Assembly (NCBI GenBank): GCA_018398585.1
Contig: JAGTTD010000015.1
Location: 29,965,478 to 30,029,477, forward strand
DNA from: Simmondsia chinensis
Lineage: Eukaryota; Streptophyta; Magnoliopsida; Caryophyllales; Simmondsiaceae
Length of the DNA: 64,000 bases
Direction of reading: 5' to 3'
The position numbers and the translations under genes are program-made. Below, piece after piece: positions 1 through 10,247 of this stretch. The stretch's first letter is position 1, and every line of letters begins with the position of its first letter. The notes beneath the pieces are model-generated. The model made no database searches, was not told where the DNA came from, and was given only the letters and a program-made list of their open reading frames with translations.

Positions 1-1
1 T

Positions 2-1138
2 CAAAGGATTGAAAAACAATTAACTCAGTCAAATGAAAGAATAACTCAATTAAGCAACAAAATAATTAAGGAAGTATGCTCTGATCTTCCTAATGCTTTT
101 TGGGAAAGAAAAAGACATATAATTCAATTGCCATATGAAAAAGATTTCAATGAGGAAAATATTCCAACAAAAGTCAGACCTATCCAAATGAACAAAGAAT
201 TGTTAGAACATTGCAAAAATAAAATTCAAATGCTTTTAGACAAGAAATTAATAAGACCTTCAAAGTCTCCTTGGAGCTGTTCTGCATTTTATGTTAACAA
301 ACAAGCAGAACTTGAAAGAGGAGTTCCAAGATTAGTTATCGATTACAAACCATTAAACAAAGTTCTTCAATGGATAAGATATCCAATTCCAAACAAAAGA
401 GACCTATTAAATAAATTACATGATTCAAATATATTTTCAAAATTTAATTTGAAAAGCGATTTTTGGCAAATCCAAATTGATGAAAAAGATCGTTACAAAA
501 CAACATTCACAGTTCCATTTGGTCACTATGAATGGAATGTAATGCCTTTTGGACTCAAAAATGCTCCATCAAAATTTTAAAATATTATGAATGACAGTTT
601 TACGCAATTCACTGATTTCATCATTGTTTACATCGATGATATCTTAGTTTTCTTCAAAAATATTAATCAACATTTCAAACATTTAAATATCCTTATCATC
701 AAAAGGAACGGTTTAGTTATTTCAGCCCCAAAAATGAAATTATTTCAAACCAAAGTAAGATTTCTTGGACATGATATTTTTCAAGGAACCATAAAACCTA
801 TTGCAAGGGCAATAGAATTTGCTAACAAATTTTCAAATAAATTAAAAGAAAAGACTCAATTTCAAAGGTTTTTGAGATGTTTAAATTACGTTGCTGATTT
901 CTCCCCTAACCTTCGCAATATGTGCCAACCATTATACCAGAGACTTCAAAAAAATTATTTTCCTTGGACAGAGGATCATACTCAGATAATTCAAACCGTA
1001 AAACAAAGAGTCAAAAATCTCCCATGTCTAGTCCTTCCTAATCCAAAAGCGTCTCTCATAGTAGAAACAGATGCGTCGGATATAAGTTATGGTGGTATAC
1101 TCAAACAAAAGGTTGATTCTAACCCTGAACAAATTATT
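2..1138 (+). pseudogene. Endogenous pararetrovirus polymerase remnant (RT and start of RNase H)
   Basis: One reading frame is open from base 2, with no start in the window, to a stop at 578-580, and goes on in the same frame to about 1138. It carries reverse transcriptase blocks (SPWSC, then RLVIDYKPLN), the catalytic Tyr-Ile-Asp-Asp at 629-640 and the first RNase H acidic block (ETDAS) near 1064-1078. The block wording fits plant Caulimoviridae, perhaps petuvirus- or florendovirus-like, better than Ty1 or Ty3 elements; this is from family knowledge, not a search. It is an old, inactive copy: an in-frame stop splits RT ahead of the catalytic motif, RNase H is cut off after some 25 residues by the next element, and no coat, movement or protease region is visible. 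A divergent Ty3-type element is the alternative. Confidence 0.8.
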
Positions 1139-1660
1139 AGATTTTATTTTGGACTTTGGCTAGTACTAATATTTTCTTCCTCATTTCTCCATCCCTCTTT
1201 ATCTCTCTCTCTCTCACTCTTCCTCTACCTCTGTCTCCCTCTCTCTACTATCTAAATGCTCTACTCCTCTATATGTCTACATTTTATATGTGAGGTGTAT
1301 CTCATGTAGAATGTCCCCTGTACTTGTTTGTTTGCTTCTACGTTTCACCATGAAATTCATGATCCTAGGCTCCCAGACATTCATATATAAGTACGTGGTT
1401 ATATGTTTATCGGATTATTGGATTTGATTGTATGCCTACACACTCTCTTGTATACATGCTTTACATGATTTCTAGGCTTTACATGCTCTCCTTGCAAGCT
1501 CTCCATAAATATCTACTGCTAGGTTGGGGTCATTGGAAACAGTCTCTCGTCAAGGGCCCACCCTAATGGGTTAAGGCTGCTTACATCCTACCCCTCCCAG
1601 AACCTTGCGCAAGCGGGAGCCTTTGTGGCATTGGGACTGCTGTTGTTGTTCTATGTTCAT
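1139..1660 (+). mobile_element. RTE-tailed element with CT-rich body
   Basis: The pararetrovirus frame stops abruptly here. A CT-rich stretch (1195-1255) is followed by about 250 bp of unrecognised sequence and then, from about 1520, by the 3' domain shared with the RTE LINEs and SINEs of this window (GGTTAAGGCTGCTTACATCC, GCGGGAGCC, tail CTGTTGTTGTTC). The same arrangement recurs at 9421-10048, so it is a family. It could be a long 3' UTR of a different RTE subfamily or a separate non-autonomous element. Confidence 0.55.
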
Positions 1661-1731
1661 TTTCGAATTTGAGGCAAAAAATCAAATTTTAATGAAGATA
1701 ATTATATACTGTTGTTCAATTTTAGCATTTT

Positions 1732-1973
1732 AGAGTTTATTTACCAGGCGCTAGTGTACCGAATCCCATTAGATCTATGAAGTTAAGCGGGCTTGAGCGA
1801 GAGTAGTACCAGGATAGATGACCTCCTGGGAAGTCCTCGTGTTGCCAACTTTATAAGGTTAGGGGTCCTCGGAAACAGCCTCTCGGCAGGGTTACACCAT
1901 GAGGGTTAAGGCTATGTACATCCACCCCTTAGACCTCGCTTTGGTGGGAGCTCTTGAGACAATGGGTCTGTTG
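1732..1973 (+). mobile_element. 5S-headed SINE, copy 1
   Basis: The first ~110 bp (about 1740-1850) match plant 5S rRNA from its CACCGGATCCCAT block through the C box (GATGACCTCCTGGGAAGTCC) to its 3' end. A ~110 bp domain shared with the RTE LINE 3' end and a TGTTGTTG tail follow. About 20 bp flanking repeats (1711-1731 and 1974-1993, one mismatch) are target duplications. The 5S internal promoter would drive Pol III transcription; movement would need LINE enzymes. The host sequence around it resembles the intron of inhibitor copy B. Confidence 0.75.
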
Positions 1974-1984
1974 TTGTTCAATTT

Positions 1985-2180
1985 CAGCATTTTCTAACTA
2001 AAATCTATTGTACTTTTAACAAAAGAGTACCTGATTGAAAATTTTTAAAAGTTCAGAGTACCTAAGTTAGAGAGTGTTTAAAACTCAGGGCACCTCATTA
2101 TATATATATTGAGATATCAGGGTACCTAAGTGATAAATCCTCAAACCTAAGGGTACCTAAGTGATAATTTTCCTTATCGC
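1985..2180. repeat. GTACCTAAGTGATAA-type MITE fragment
   Basis: Repeated blocks of the form GGGTACCTAAGTGATAA occur here. The same blocks appear as inverted termini at 46527-47062 and 57416-57958 and as a fragment in the intron of inhibitor copy B (about 13210-13350). Only part of the element is present. Confidence 0.5.
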
Positions 2181-3555
2181 CGAGTTTACACTCTCTTTTA
2201 CGCCATTACTTATACTATTTTATTAAATATATGTAACTTTTGTATTAAAAATTATTTTACTAAATTTATAGATACAAGATTAATAAACCCAACCTCATAT
2301 TACTAATATGTAGTTTATTCATTTTTTAAATTTTTTACTATTATTGTGCCCTATTACGCGTGTCAATTTAATGGGTTATTTTTTATAGGAAAACACAACG
2401 AGAAGTTGTAATATTTCAGGAAAGTAGTCTAAAATTTTTTAATCAATTACCTTAATCACAATGTTAACTATCTGTTAAATATTATGTGATTTCCACATCA
2501 GTTAGCTTATAATTTATTATTTTTTCAGTGCACATAAAAATTTAAATTTAGAACTAGTCAATTTGGCAATGCATTTACATGTCCCTTTCCCCACCTAGGG
2601 TTGATCCCGAAGGGGTTTAAAAAAAGTGGGATTTGAATCTTGGTGGGGTAGGATGGAAAATGCTTTGCTACTTTATGTAATTTATATCATACTTGTTGGA
2701 AACTCTAAAATCTATATAAAAGTCACTGGTGGGTAATGAATAATTAACGATGTGATTTAAGGTAGTTGATTGAAAAATTAAAAAAAGCTGTGGTTGTTAA
2801 ACTAAGAATTATAAGTTTTTTGGGACCAAAAAATAAAAAAGGAATTATAAGTTCTCAAGGTGATAGTTTTTGTAAAAAACCTGAATTTAATTTATCAAGC
2901 ATATTTATTCAATTTATGCATTAATTATAAATTTGGGTTATTTTCATTTTAATACCCGATATTTTAGGAAATAATAAAAAAAAATATCCTGATTATTTTG
3001 AATTAATAAAAAGACACTTAAATTATTATCGTATTAATAAAAATGTCTCTCTCCAGCATGATAATTCTATTTTTTATAGCAATTACTCTTTTAATAATGC
3101 TGTAGTAAAATGATAAAAGTGCCATTCAATACGCTTATTCTTATATTATTTGCACAAAATTTAATACATTGTAATATGTAGAAACTATGTTTTTTTTTTT
3201 CCTTAATTTGTTTTAAAATATAGTTATTGAAGGGTATTTTTATAATTTTACTGTGAGATTCATAAAAAAGAAGTTGTAACTTTAGCTTCATAGACAGAAA
3301 ATGACGTTTTCACGCCGGAGAGCAGCTTTTTATTGTAAGCTCCATTTATTAATGCTATAAAAACTTATGTACCTTTTAATTAACGCGATAAAAACTTAGG
3401 AGCCTTTTCTAATAATTCAAGAAGGTCATGATCTTTTTTATTATTTTCAAAGACATTGGGTACTAAGATATAAATAACTCTATAAATTTAATATCTCCAC
3501 TATTATAATTGTTATAAATTGACCAATAAACATTACCACACACAGCTCTGTTAGT
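2181..3555. other. AT-rich intergenic stretch
   Basis: No convincing gene. 2181-2260 matches the intron of inhibitor copy B (13565-13640), so this was once part of a duplicated inhibitor locus. A short block at 2583-2660 has a tRNA B-box-like GGATTTGAATC and may be a decayed SINE. The rest is AT-rich filler with homopolymer runs. Confidence 0.5.
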
Positions 3556-6057
3556 AACAACAATAACAACAACAGTCCCAGTGCCTCGCGGCTACAGCAG
3601 AACGCAGGGTCTGGGAGGGGTGATGTACGCAGCCTTACCTCTTCCGTGGAAAGGAGACTGTTTCCGAGGACCCCAAACCTGAAGTAATTGAGTGCCTGCA
3701 AATAAACCACCAATTAATTACCAATGAAATTTGAGGAAAAAAGATGAAGAAGACGCAAAAGAAGAAGAGGAAGAAGTTTGATCAAAGACTAGACTAACCT
3801 ACAAGTGCTTCTCTAGGGGTACTGCCTGCCTAATGATCTTAAACTACCAGTTGCCCTCCGCACTACTCTACTCTGCCACCTCCGCTACCCTTATGCTAGC
3901 CCTCCAACGCGCTCTATCTGAGGCCATCTCCTCTCTTAGGTTTAGGTAGGTTAGGTCTTGACAAATCGTCTCCAGCCAGCTCTTCTTTGGTCTGCCCCTC
4001 CCTCTTCTGCCCAGTGTCGTGTGAAGCTGTTCACACCTCCTGACTAGGGCCGTAGTCGGTCTCCTGCTAACATGACCAAACCATCTTAGGCGGTGCTCCC
4101 TCAATTTATCCTCGATCGAGGCTACACCCAACTTACCTCGTATCACCTCATTCCTAATCCTATCCTTCCTTGTGTGACCACACATCCAGCACAGCATCCT
4201 CATCTCTGCCACCTTCATCCTCCGTGTTTGATTTTTTCTCATTGGTCGACACTCTACCCCGTATAGCATAGCCGGTCTTACTACCGTCCTATAGTATTTT
4301 CCCTTTAACTTTAGCGGGAACTTTCTGTCACACAGCACCCCGGATGCCATCCTCCACTTCTGCCAGCCTACTTTAATCCTGTTGCTGACATCCTCATCCA
4401 TTTCACCATTCTGGTGTATCATGGATCCCAGGTATTTGAAGCTCTCCTTACTCCGTACGGTTTCTGATTCGATCTTAACCTCCTCTGTACTAGTCGTGGT
4501 GGAATGATCGAATTTGAATTCCACGTACTCAGTCTTTGATCTGCTAATCCTTAAACCCCTCGATTCTAAAGCACCTCTCCACCGTTCTAACTTCTCGTTT
4601 ATGTCCGCTCGGGATTCCCCTACCAGAACTATGTCGTCTGCAAAAAGCATACACCAAGGTATCTCCCCTTGGATGTGTCTAGTGAGCTCATCCATCACTA
4701 GAATGAACAGGAAGGGACTCAAGGCAGAGCCTTGGTGCACCCCAACTGTGATAGGGAAAGTGTCTGTCTCCCCTTCCCCTGTACGCACATTAGTATGTGC
4801 CTCTTCATACATGTCCCTAATGACCTGAATATAAGGCATTGGGATTCCTCTCCTACCCAACACCCTCCACAGTACCTCTCTTGGCAATCTATCATATGCT
4901 TTCTCCAAATCGATGAAGACCATGTGGAGATCCTTTTGTCTCTCTCTATGTTGCTCTACCGTTCGCCGTAAGAGATGGATGGCTTCCATTGTTGATCTCC
5001 CAGTTATGAACCCAAACTGGTTTTCGGTCACTTCCGTCTGCTGTCGTAGTCTCCTTTCTATGACTCGCTCCCACAACTTGAGGGTTTGACTCATTAGTTT
5101 GATCCCCTGGTAATTGGCGCATCTTTGGATGTCGCCCTTGTTCTTGTAGATTGGGACCAGTGTGCTCTTCCGCCATTCGTTTGGCATCTTGTTCCCTATC
5201 AAGAATTGGTTAAAGAGTTTTGTCAGCCAGCCAATGCCCCTCTATCCAAGGCATTTCCATGCCTCGATGGGTATCCCATCTGGACCAACTGCTCTTCCCC
5301 TGCCCATATGTTTTAGAGCTTCCTTGATCTCCTCTGGAGTAATTCGCTCATAATAGCCTTCATTCTGATCCTCCCCCGTAGGCTCTAAATCCCCAAGAAC
5401 TATCTCTGCGTTTTCCTGGTTGTTGAACAGATCGTGGAAGTAGGCTTTCCACCTAGCTCTAATTAGATGCCCTTCCACTAGCACCTGCCCATCTTCTCCT
5501 TTTATGCATTTTACTTGCACCAAGTCCCTCGTCTTCCTCTCTTTTGCTCTGGCTATCTTGTATACGTCCCTGGCTCTCTCCTTGGTATCCAGCCTCTTGT
5601 AAAACTCCTCATATGCTCATGATTTTGCCTCGCTGACTGCTTTCTTCGCTTCTTTCTTAGCTTGCTGATATTGTCGTCTCGTTTCTTCTTCTCTACTATG
5701 CTCCCACTCCTTAAACAGGTCACGTTTCGCCTTAATCCTTTGTTGGACTTCCTCACCCCACCACCATGACTCTCTGTTGGTAATTGTTCCGCCTTTTGAC
5801 TCACCCAAAACTTCGCATGCCATTCTCCTAATCTTCTGGGCCATCTCATTCCACATTCGGTTTGCATCTCGCTCCCCATCCCAGTTGAGCTCTAAATCCG
5901 CTCTTTCCTTATAGGCACTATATTTTTCTTCCTTCAAATCTCTCCATCGGGTATGTCTCTGCACGGGTTTCCTGCTTCTTCTAAGCCACTTCTTGACCTT
6001 TACATCCGCGCACACAACCCGATGTTGTTTAGATAGGTCTTCTCCTCGGATGACCAC
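3556..6057 (-). mobile_element. RTE-clade LINE, 5' truncated
   Basis: Read on the minus strand: a coding region (6057 to 3868), a short 3' UTR, the ~110 bp domain shared with the SINEs, and a TTG-type tail (CAA-type repeats at 3556-3575 on the plus strand). The endonuclease half is missing at the 5' side, as expected for truncated target-primed insertions. The tail type (trinucleotide, not poly A) and the RT wording fit the RTE clade. It interrupts sequence similar to the upstream flank of the inhibitor genes (6061-6360). Confidence 0.85.
3868..6057 (-). pseudogene. RTE LINE ORF2: linker, reverse transcriptase and C-terminal region
   Basis: Non-LTR reverse transcriptase that would copy the LINE RNA at a nicked target. 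A single frame of about 730 codons is broken only by stops at 5617-5619 and 5242-5244. Visible blocks, in order: GPDGIPIEAWK near 5255-5290, RKSTLVPIYKNKGD near 5140-5185, FIDLEKAYDRLPRE near 4885-4930, HQGSALSP near 4705-4730, the catalytic Phe-Ala-Asp-Asp at 4633-4644, FKYLGS, and the RLRWFGHVSRRP block near 4050-4090 that is typical of plant RTE elements. The apurinic endonuclease domain is absent. With only two nonsense codons and no frameshift, this copy decayed little. Confidence 0.85.
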
Positions 6058-6060
6058 TTA

Positions 6061-6689
6061 ATTCTATGCATATTTGACACTAATTCGTATTTTTTCATTT
6101 AAAAAAAATATTATATATATTTGTCAATAATATAGTGAAATACGCATTTTTTTAATATTATTCGTATAATACGCAACTGAACACATTAGAGAACTTATTC
6201 ATATTTTTTTCCATTTTAAAAATAAATAATAATTGAAAATAATTAACATCTACACCTAAATTAAATATCTATATTTTATAAATTGCTAAATTTATTGTTT
6301 TAATTCTTAAATTATTGATTATGCTCTTTTGACTAAAAATTTTATATATATTATGAGAATTACGAGAATTTTAATAAAACCCAACAAATTTGCGTAGATA
6401 ATACTTGACGGATAGAAGTTTTAAACTTTATGGTACTTGTAATAAAATTTTCGAAAGGAAGGCTGCCTCACTATATACATTGAAAGATTAAGATTGCTAC
6501 GTGATAAATGATAAAAACTCAGGATATCGGAGTGATAAATTCTTAGAGAGAGTGTGTGCGACGTTAAATTGCACATTTGAAGAAGTATTTTAATTTTTCT
6601 TTTGATTATTGATCACGACCCAAACAAGGTACAACACACTACGGTACAATAAAAGAACTAAACGAACAAAAGATAAGAGAACGTAACAT
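6061..6689. other. Duplicated inhibitor-locus flank, decayed
   Basis: About 6100-6360 resembles the block upstream of the inhibitor promoter at 8560-8720 (AAATAAATAATAATTGAAAA, then AATTCTTAAATTATTGATT). It marks another partial copy of the duplicated inhibitor locus, but no TATA box or first exon follows. 6360-6689 shows nothing recognisable. Confidence 0.45.
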
Positions 6690-6708
6690 AGAATACCGAA
6701 GTATGAAA

Positions 6709-6907
6709 CAACAACAACAAAAATCCCAGTGCCTTGCGGCTCCCGCAAAAGTAGGGTCTGGGAGGGGTATATGTACGCAGCCATACCCCTTCCGAGTGGA
6801 AAGGAGGCTGTTTTCAAGGAACCCCAACCTGAAGTACAGAAGCGCCTGCAAATAAAAACATTAATTTATCGCCAAATGAATGAAAGAAATAGACATGCAA
6901 GTATTTA
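6709..6907 (-). mobile_element. RTE LINE, extreme 5' truncation (3' end only)
   Basis: Only the last ~200 bp of the LINE: 3' UTR, shared domain and CAA/TTG tail. A perfect 19 bp target duplication (AGAATACCGAAGTATGAAA at 6690-6708 and 6908-6926) proves that this piece inserted as a unit. It shows that the shared 3' domain belongs to the LINE itself. Confidence 0.85.
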
Positions 6908-6926
6908 AGAATACCGAAGTATGAAA

Positions 6927-7837
6927 AAAGTGTAAAATCTTTTATAGAGTAATGGTTACCGCATTAAATGTTACTGTAAGAATGATTAACCCATGCCAAC
7001 CATGCCAAGGGCGTGTTTTTAAAAAGGAGCACATTTTTATTTAATAGAATTGAGAAAATTTGACATGACATGGACACTGATAGTGAAGATAGTAGGATTG
7101 GATAAGAGATTTTTGAACTGGGTTCACTTTGGTTTGACATATTTAACTTGTTTGAATAATTAAATTAAATTTGATTTTGGGTCGGGTTAACCTGCTTTTG
7201 ACAAACGTTTAACTCATTTGCATATTTATATCAGGTTAGTTCAGTGTTTTTACCATTGCTTGTTTTATGCGGGTTATATTCATATAAGATAATTTAAACT
7301 AAATTCGGTCATATTAATATTTGATGATCTATTTCAATAGTTGTAAGTAAGTCACAAATTTATTGCTAATGTTAAACGTAAGACCATGTTATCGGTATGT
7401 ATAGAAGTTGTCGAACCAGTATTACTTAAATAGGTAACTACAGTTTTAATGAAATGGGTTGGGTAAAGATTGAAGGTTCCTGAACTGTTTAATCATTGAG
7501 TTAGATACAGGTCCGCGCTCTTTTGAAACCTCTCGCATAATACTAAAATCACACAACACTATACATTTGTCAAATCGATAATTTAGCAGAGAGTGCAAAA
7601 TTGTTGACACGGTAGTACAACACTACCATAAGAAGAGCCTACCAACATCTAAGGGAAGAAAAGACGAGCTTCGAACCCAAGACCATATATTTGGGGGTTG
7701 GGTCGCCTGTTCGCTGCACCAAATCTAATAACACAAACGAAGTGCAAATCGACTGTTAAAATTTCTCCATTTTAATTTACACATCATTAGATTGAAAAAA
7801 TTGTTACAAGTTACACATAACGATATGAATTTTACAG
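6927..7837 (+). other. Intron-like sequence upstream of inhibitor copy A exon 2
   Basis: From about 7350 the sequence aligns with the end of the introns of inhibitor copies B (13650-14043) and C (44320-44714), including the AAATCACACAACA block, and ends in a 3' splice site (TTTTACAG at 7837). 6927-7350 shows no gene. Confidence 0.55.
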
Positions 7838-8031
7838 GAAAGCTGTCATGGCCGGAGCTGGTAGGGCAAAAAGGAGAAGTGGCGGCGAGTATAATAGAGA
7901 AAGAGAACAATTACGTCCATGCCATCATCGTGGATGACAAATCTCCGGGGAGCTTAGACTTTATAAGTGATCGAGTTCGCGTTGTTGTCAATGATTATGG
8001 GGTGGTTGTTGTTGTCCCTAGTGTCGGGTAG
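7838..8031 (+). CDS. Potato inhibitor I-type protease inhibitor, exon 2 (copy A)
   Basis: Family I13 inhibitors are small proteins (about 70 residues) that block chymotrypsin- or subtilisin-like proteases by presenting a rigid loop. This exon encodes GK, the SWPELVGQKGEVAA block, the loop SPGSLDF with predicted P1 Leu at 7954-7956, the supporting Arg pair in DRVRV, and a C-terminal VVVVPSVG before TAG. It has no cysteine; where copies B and C have a Cys after the loop it has Ser, so the usual disulfide cannot form. The exon is intact and begins at an AG acceptor, but no first exon or promoter is visible upstream: the intron-like sequence runs left into insertions. It may be a pseudogene, or its first exon may lie outside the window. 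Confidence 0.75.
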
Positions 8032-8077
8032 TCTGTATCTTTGTTATACTATCTTTAAAAGTACGTTTATATAAATG

Positions 8078-8115
8078 AATAAAGAAGGTCGTCATATCAT
8101 GTATTAAACGACCTT
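8078..8115 (+). promoter_or_regulatory. Poly(A) signal and 3' UTR hairpin (copy A)
   Basis: AATAAA at 8078-8083 is followed at once by a perfect 8 bp stem, AAGGTCGT (8085-8092) and ACGACCTT (8108-8115), with a 15 nt loop. Copies B and C have the same arrangement. Confidence 0.6.
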
Positions 8116-8149
8116 ATGTTTTTATTAATAAAAACTTTCTTTACCCAAT

Positions 8150-8861
8150 TGTCAGACAAACTTAACTAATATTTCTTTCTTTACAATTACTCCTCTTTAA
8201 TATTAAACACGTCCAAGCAAGAGTAGGATAATACCTTACGGTTCTCCTCTTTACCCATTTTTCCCCTTTTCTTTACCCAATTGTGAAACAAAGCATTAAA
8301 TCCCCTCATCCTAGTGACGACAAAATCGGATTCCAAAAGTCTGATATCTGTTCAAAAATTTTACCAATTAAGTTAGCCGACGTGTTTAATTTACCAAGGT
8401 ACTTACCTCCCTCAGTCTTTGCCAAAAGGTTCGATAGGGCTATAATAATAGTGTTGAGAAAGAAAGGACAAACAAATAAAACATGAACAATCACATGGAG
8501 GGATCCGTCCAAAAGCAAGCTATAATATGGTAAAATATATGTTTTTTTTTTTTTAATATTATCTATATAATACGCGCATTACATATGTATCCGTCTTTTT
8601 CTAATTTAAAAAATGAATAATTATTGAAGCAATTGATGCCCACAACCATATTTTTTATTTTGCTGAAATTTTTACTCTTAAATTATTGATTGTACTATAT
8701 CATTTATTATTTGTTATGTTTCTATTACCGCTAATGTGACTAATGTTTCCCTCTACTTCTGCAAGTCAATGGAGTCTGAACAAAAATTTTCATGTGTATA
8801 GCCGAATAGCACACGTTTGTATTAGATCACATATAATTATCGTATTGTATTTTACTACCAT
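8150..8861. other. Duplicated upstream flank of an inhibitor gene
   Basis: Non-coding. It matches 16740-17340 plus 18690-18930 and parts of 35440-35485 plus 40455-40870, including the shared AGGGCTATAATAATAG block (8436 onward here). These are upstream regions of inhibitor units. Two short ORFs here are chance reading frames. Confidence 0.6.
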
Positions 8862-8955
8862 GACAAAACAAGTACTTGCAATAAAACATGAAAAATACGT
8901 GGAGAGACCCCCGATGAAGCGAGTATATAAATGCAATGCATGGCAGCTTACAATT
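8862..8955 (+). promoter_or_regulatory. Orphan inhibitor-gene promoter
   Basis: It resembles the promoters of copies B and C: an AAACATGAAAAA block, ACGTGGAG (G-box-like), TATATAAA at 8924-8931 and ATGCAATGCATGGCAGCTTA just after. No first exon follows; the sequence turns into an unrelated repeat after about 8956. Confidence 0.55.
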
Positions 8956-9420
8956 CTACGACTCCACAATTTTCGAGTGATCTGAATTCTAAGTGAAATC
9001 TTAATTTTGTAAAATCTTGCGATTCATTGATATTATATTAAATCAATGGGTAGAATCGTAATACGATTTTACCATCTGAGTTCAATATAAAAATTAAGAT
9101 TCTAAGATAAAAATTACCTTTTAAATATTTATAAATTTTTAGATATTATAAATTTATTTCAAATGTAAATTCAAATTTTTTTAATTTAATTTCTTTTTTC
9201 AAAACTATATGAGAAAAAACTATTAAATGTTAATGGTATTAATATTAAGATTTAACATTGAAAAATTTTGAAAAGAATATGTGTTACTTTAAAAAATTAA
9301 AAATCTATATGAGTTCATGAAATCGCACCTTCTACCTAAATGAAAATATGGCCATATTTTACAGCCCAGTGCAAGGGTAGGATAGGGGGAACCGATTTAG
9401 CAGTTTAGGAGTTTCGAGCA
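8956..9420. repeat. Dispersed repeat shared with 18930-19330
   Basis: A block with TCTTAATTTTGTAAAATC and TTGCGATTCATTGATATTA, then GGATCGTAATACGATTT-like sequence, occurs here and again at 18930-19200. In both places it follows the inhibitor flank, so it is part of the duplicated unit. It does not code. Confidence 0.5.
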
Positions 9421-10048
9421 CCAATAAGATGCGTGTCTTTTACATACACGCAGAACAGGTGTGAGTTGGTCAATTACTGCTCCAAGGATCTGTTCCTAGA
9501 AGGGCAGGGCTACACGCTACTGACTCGCTATATACCTTCTGGCCTCTCTCTTTCCCGTCCTCTCTCTCGCTGTCTCTCTCTCTCTCCCCCCTCTTTCTCG
9601 CTGTCTCTCTCTCTCCCCTCTCTACCTTCTCTCTCTCTCTATCTATCTCTCTGGACTCTCTAGAAGCCCTACTTTTCTATATGTCTAGGTTGTGACGCTT
9701 GGAGGACCATCCCCGTATGTATTGTTTGCTTATGCCTTTTTGCACTGTCTGCTATGATCCTAGACTTCTATGCGTACATAAATAACTACATCGTGATATG
9801 CTTATCTGATTATTTGATTTGTTTATATGCTTACACGTTCACATGCATACATACTTCACATGATTATGGGTTTGTCATGATCTTTTTGCAGGCTCTTTAT
9901 AAAAATCAACTTTCAAGTTGGGGGTTCTCGGAAACAGTCTCTCATCAGGGTCGCACCCTGATGGGGTAAGGCTGCGTCCATCCTACCCCTCCCAGACCCT
10001 GCGCAAGCGAGAGCCCTTGAGGCACTTGGATTGTTGTTTGTTTGTTTG
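9421..10048 (+). mobile_element. RTE-tailed element with CT-rich body, copy 2
   Basis: A CT-rich stretch (9540-9655) is followed by a body matching 1255-1510 (ATATGTCTA, then TATGATCCTAGACTTCTATG) and the shared RTE/SINE 3' domain from about 9915 with a (TTTG)n tail ending near 10048. Same family as 1139-1660. The ORF over the CT repeat is low-complexity only. Confidence 0.55.
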
Positions 10049-10049
10049 T

Positions 10050-10246
10050 TTGTTCATGAAGTCGCACCTAAAATTGTTCATGGTCTTTTGGTTTTGTGGT
10101 GCCTGTTTCCGGTTCTGTTTGTTTTTCTCCTGTTAGTTTTGTTTTCTTTTTGTTGTACCCACTCCTTTTATGGGGTAGCTCAGGGCTCGCTCTGTCGAGT
10201 TTGTATGTTTGTACTTCGGCTATGCTAATAATTATCTACAAAAAAA
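10050..10246 (+). mobile_element. L1-type LINE 3' end
   Basis: T-rich 3' UTR with GGGGTAGCTCAGGGCTCGC, TGTCGAGTT, CGGCTATGC and TAATTATC before a short A-rich tail (10238-10246). The same order of blocks occurs at 58130-58372, 11870-12056 and, reversed, at 11325 onward. No coding part remains. Confidence 0.6.
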
Positions 10247-10247
10247 C

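Noticed and set aside
4514..5353. Plus-strand ORFs across 4514-5353
   Set aside because: They are antisense shadows of the RTE LINE reverse transcriptase, which is clearly coded on the minus strand.
9433..9663. ORF rich in Leu and Ser
   Set aside because: It is the translation of a CT microsatellite and has no domain.
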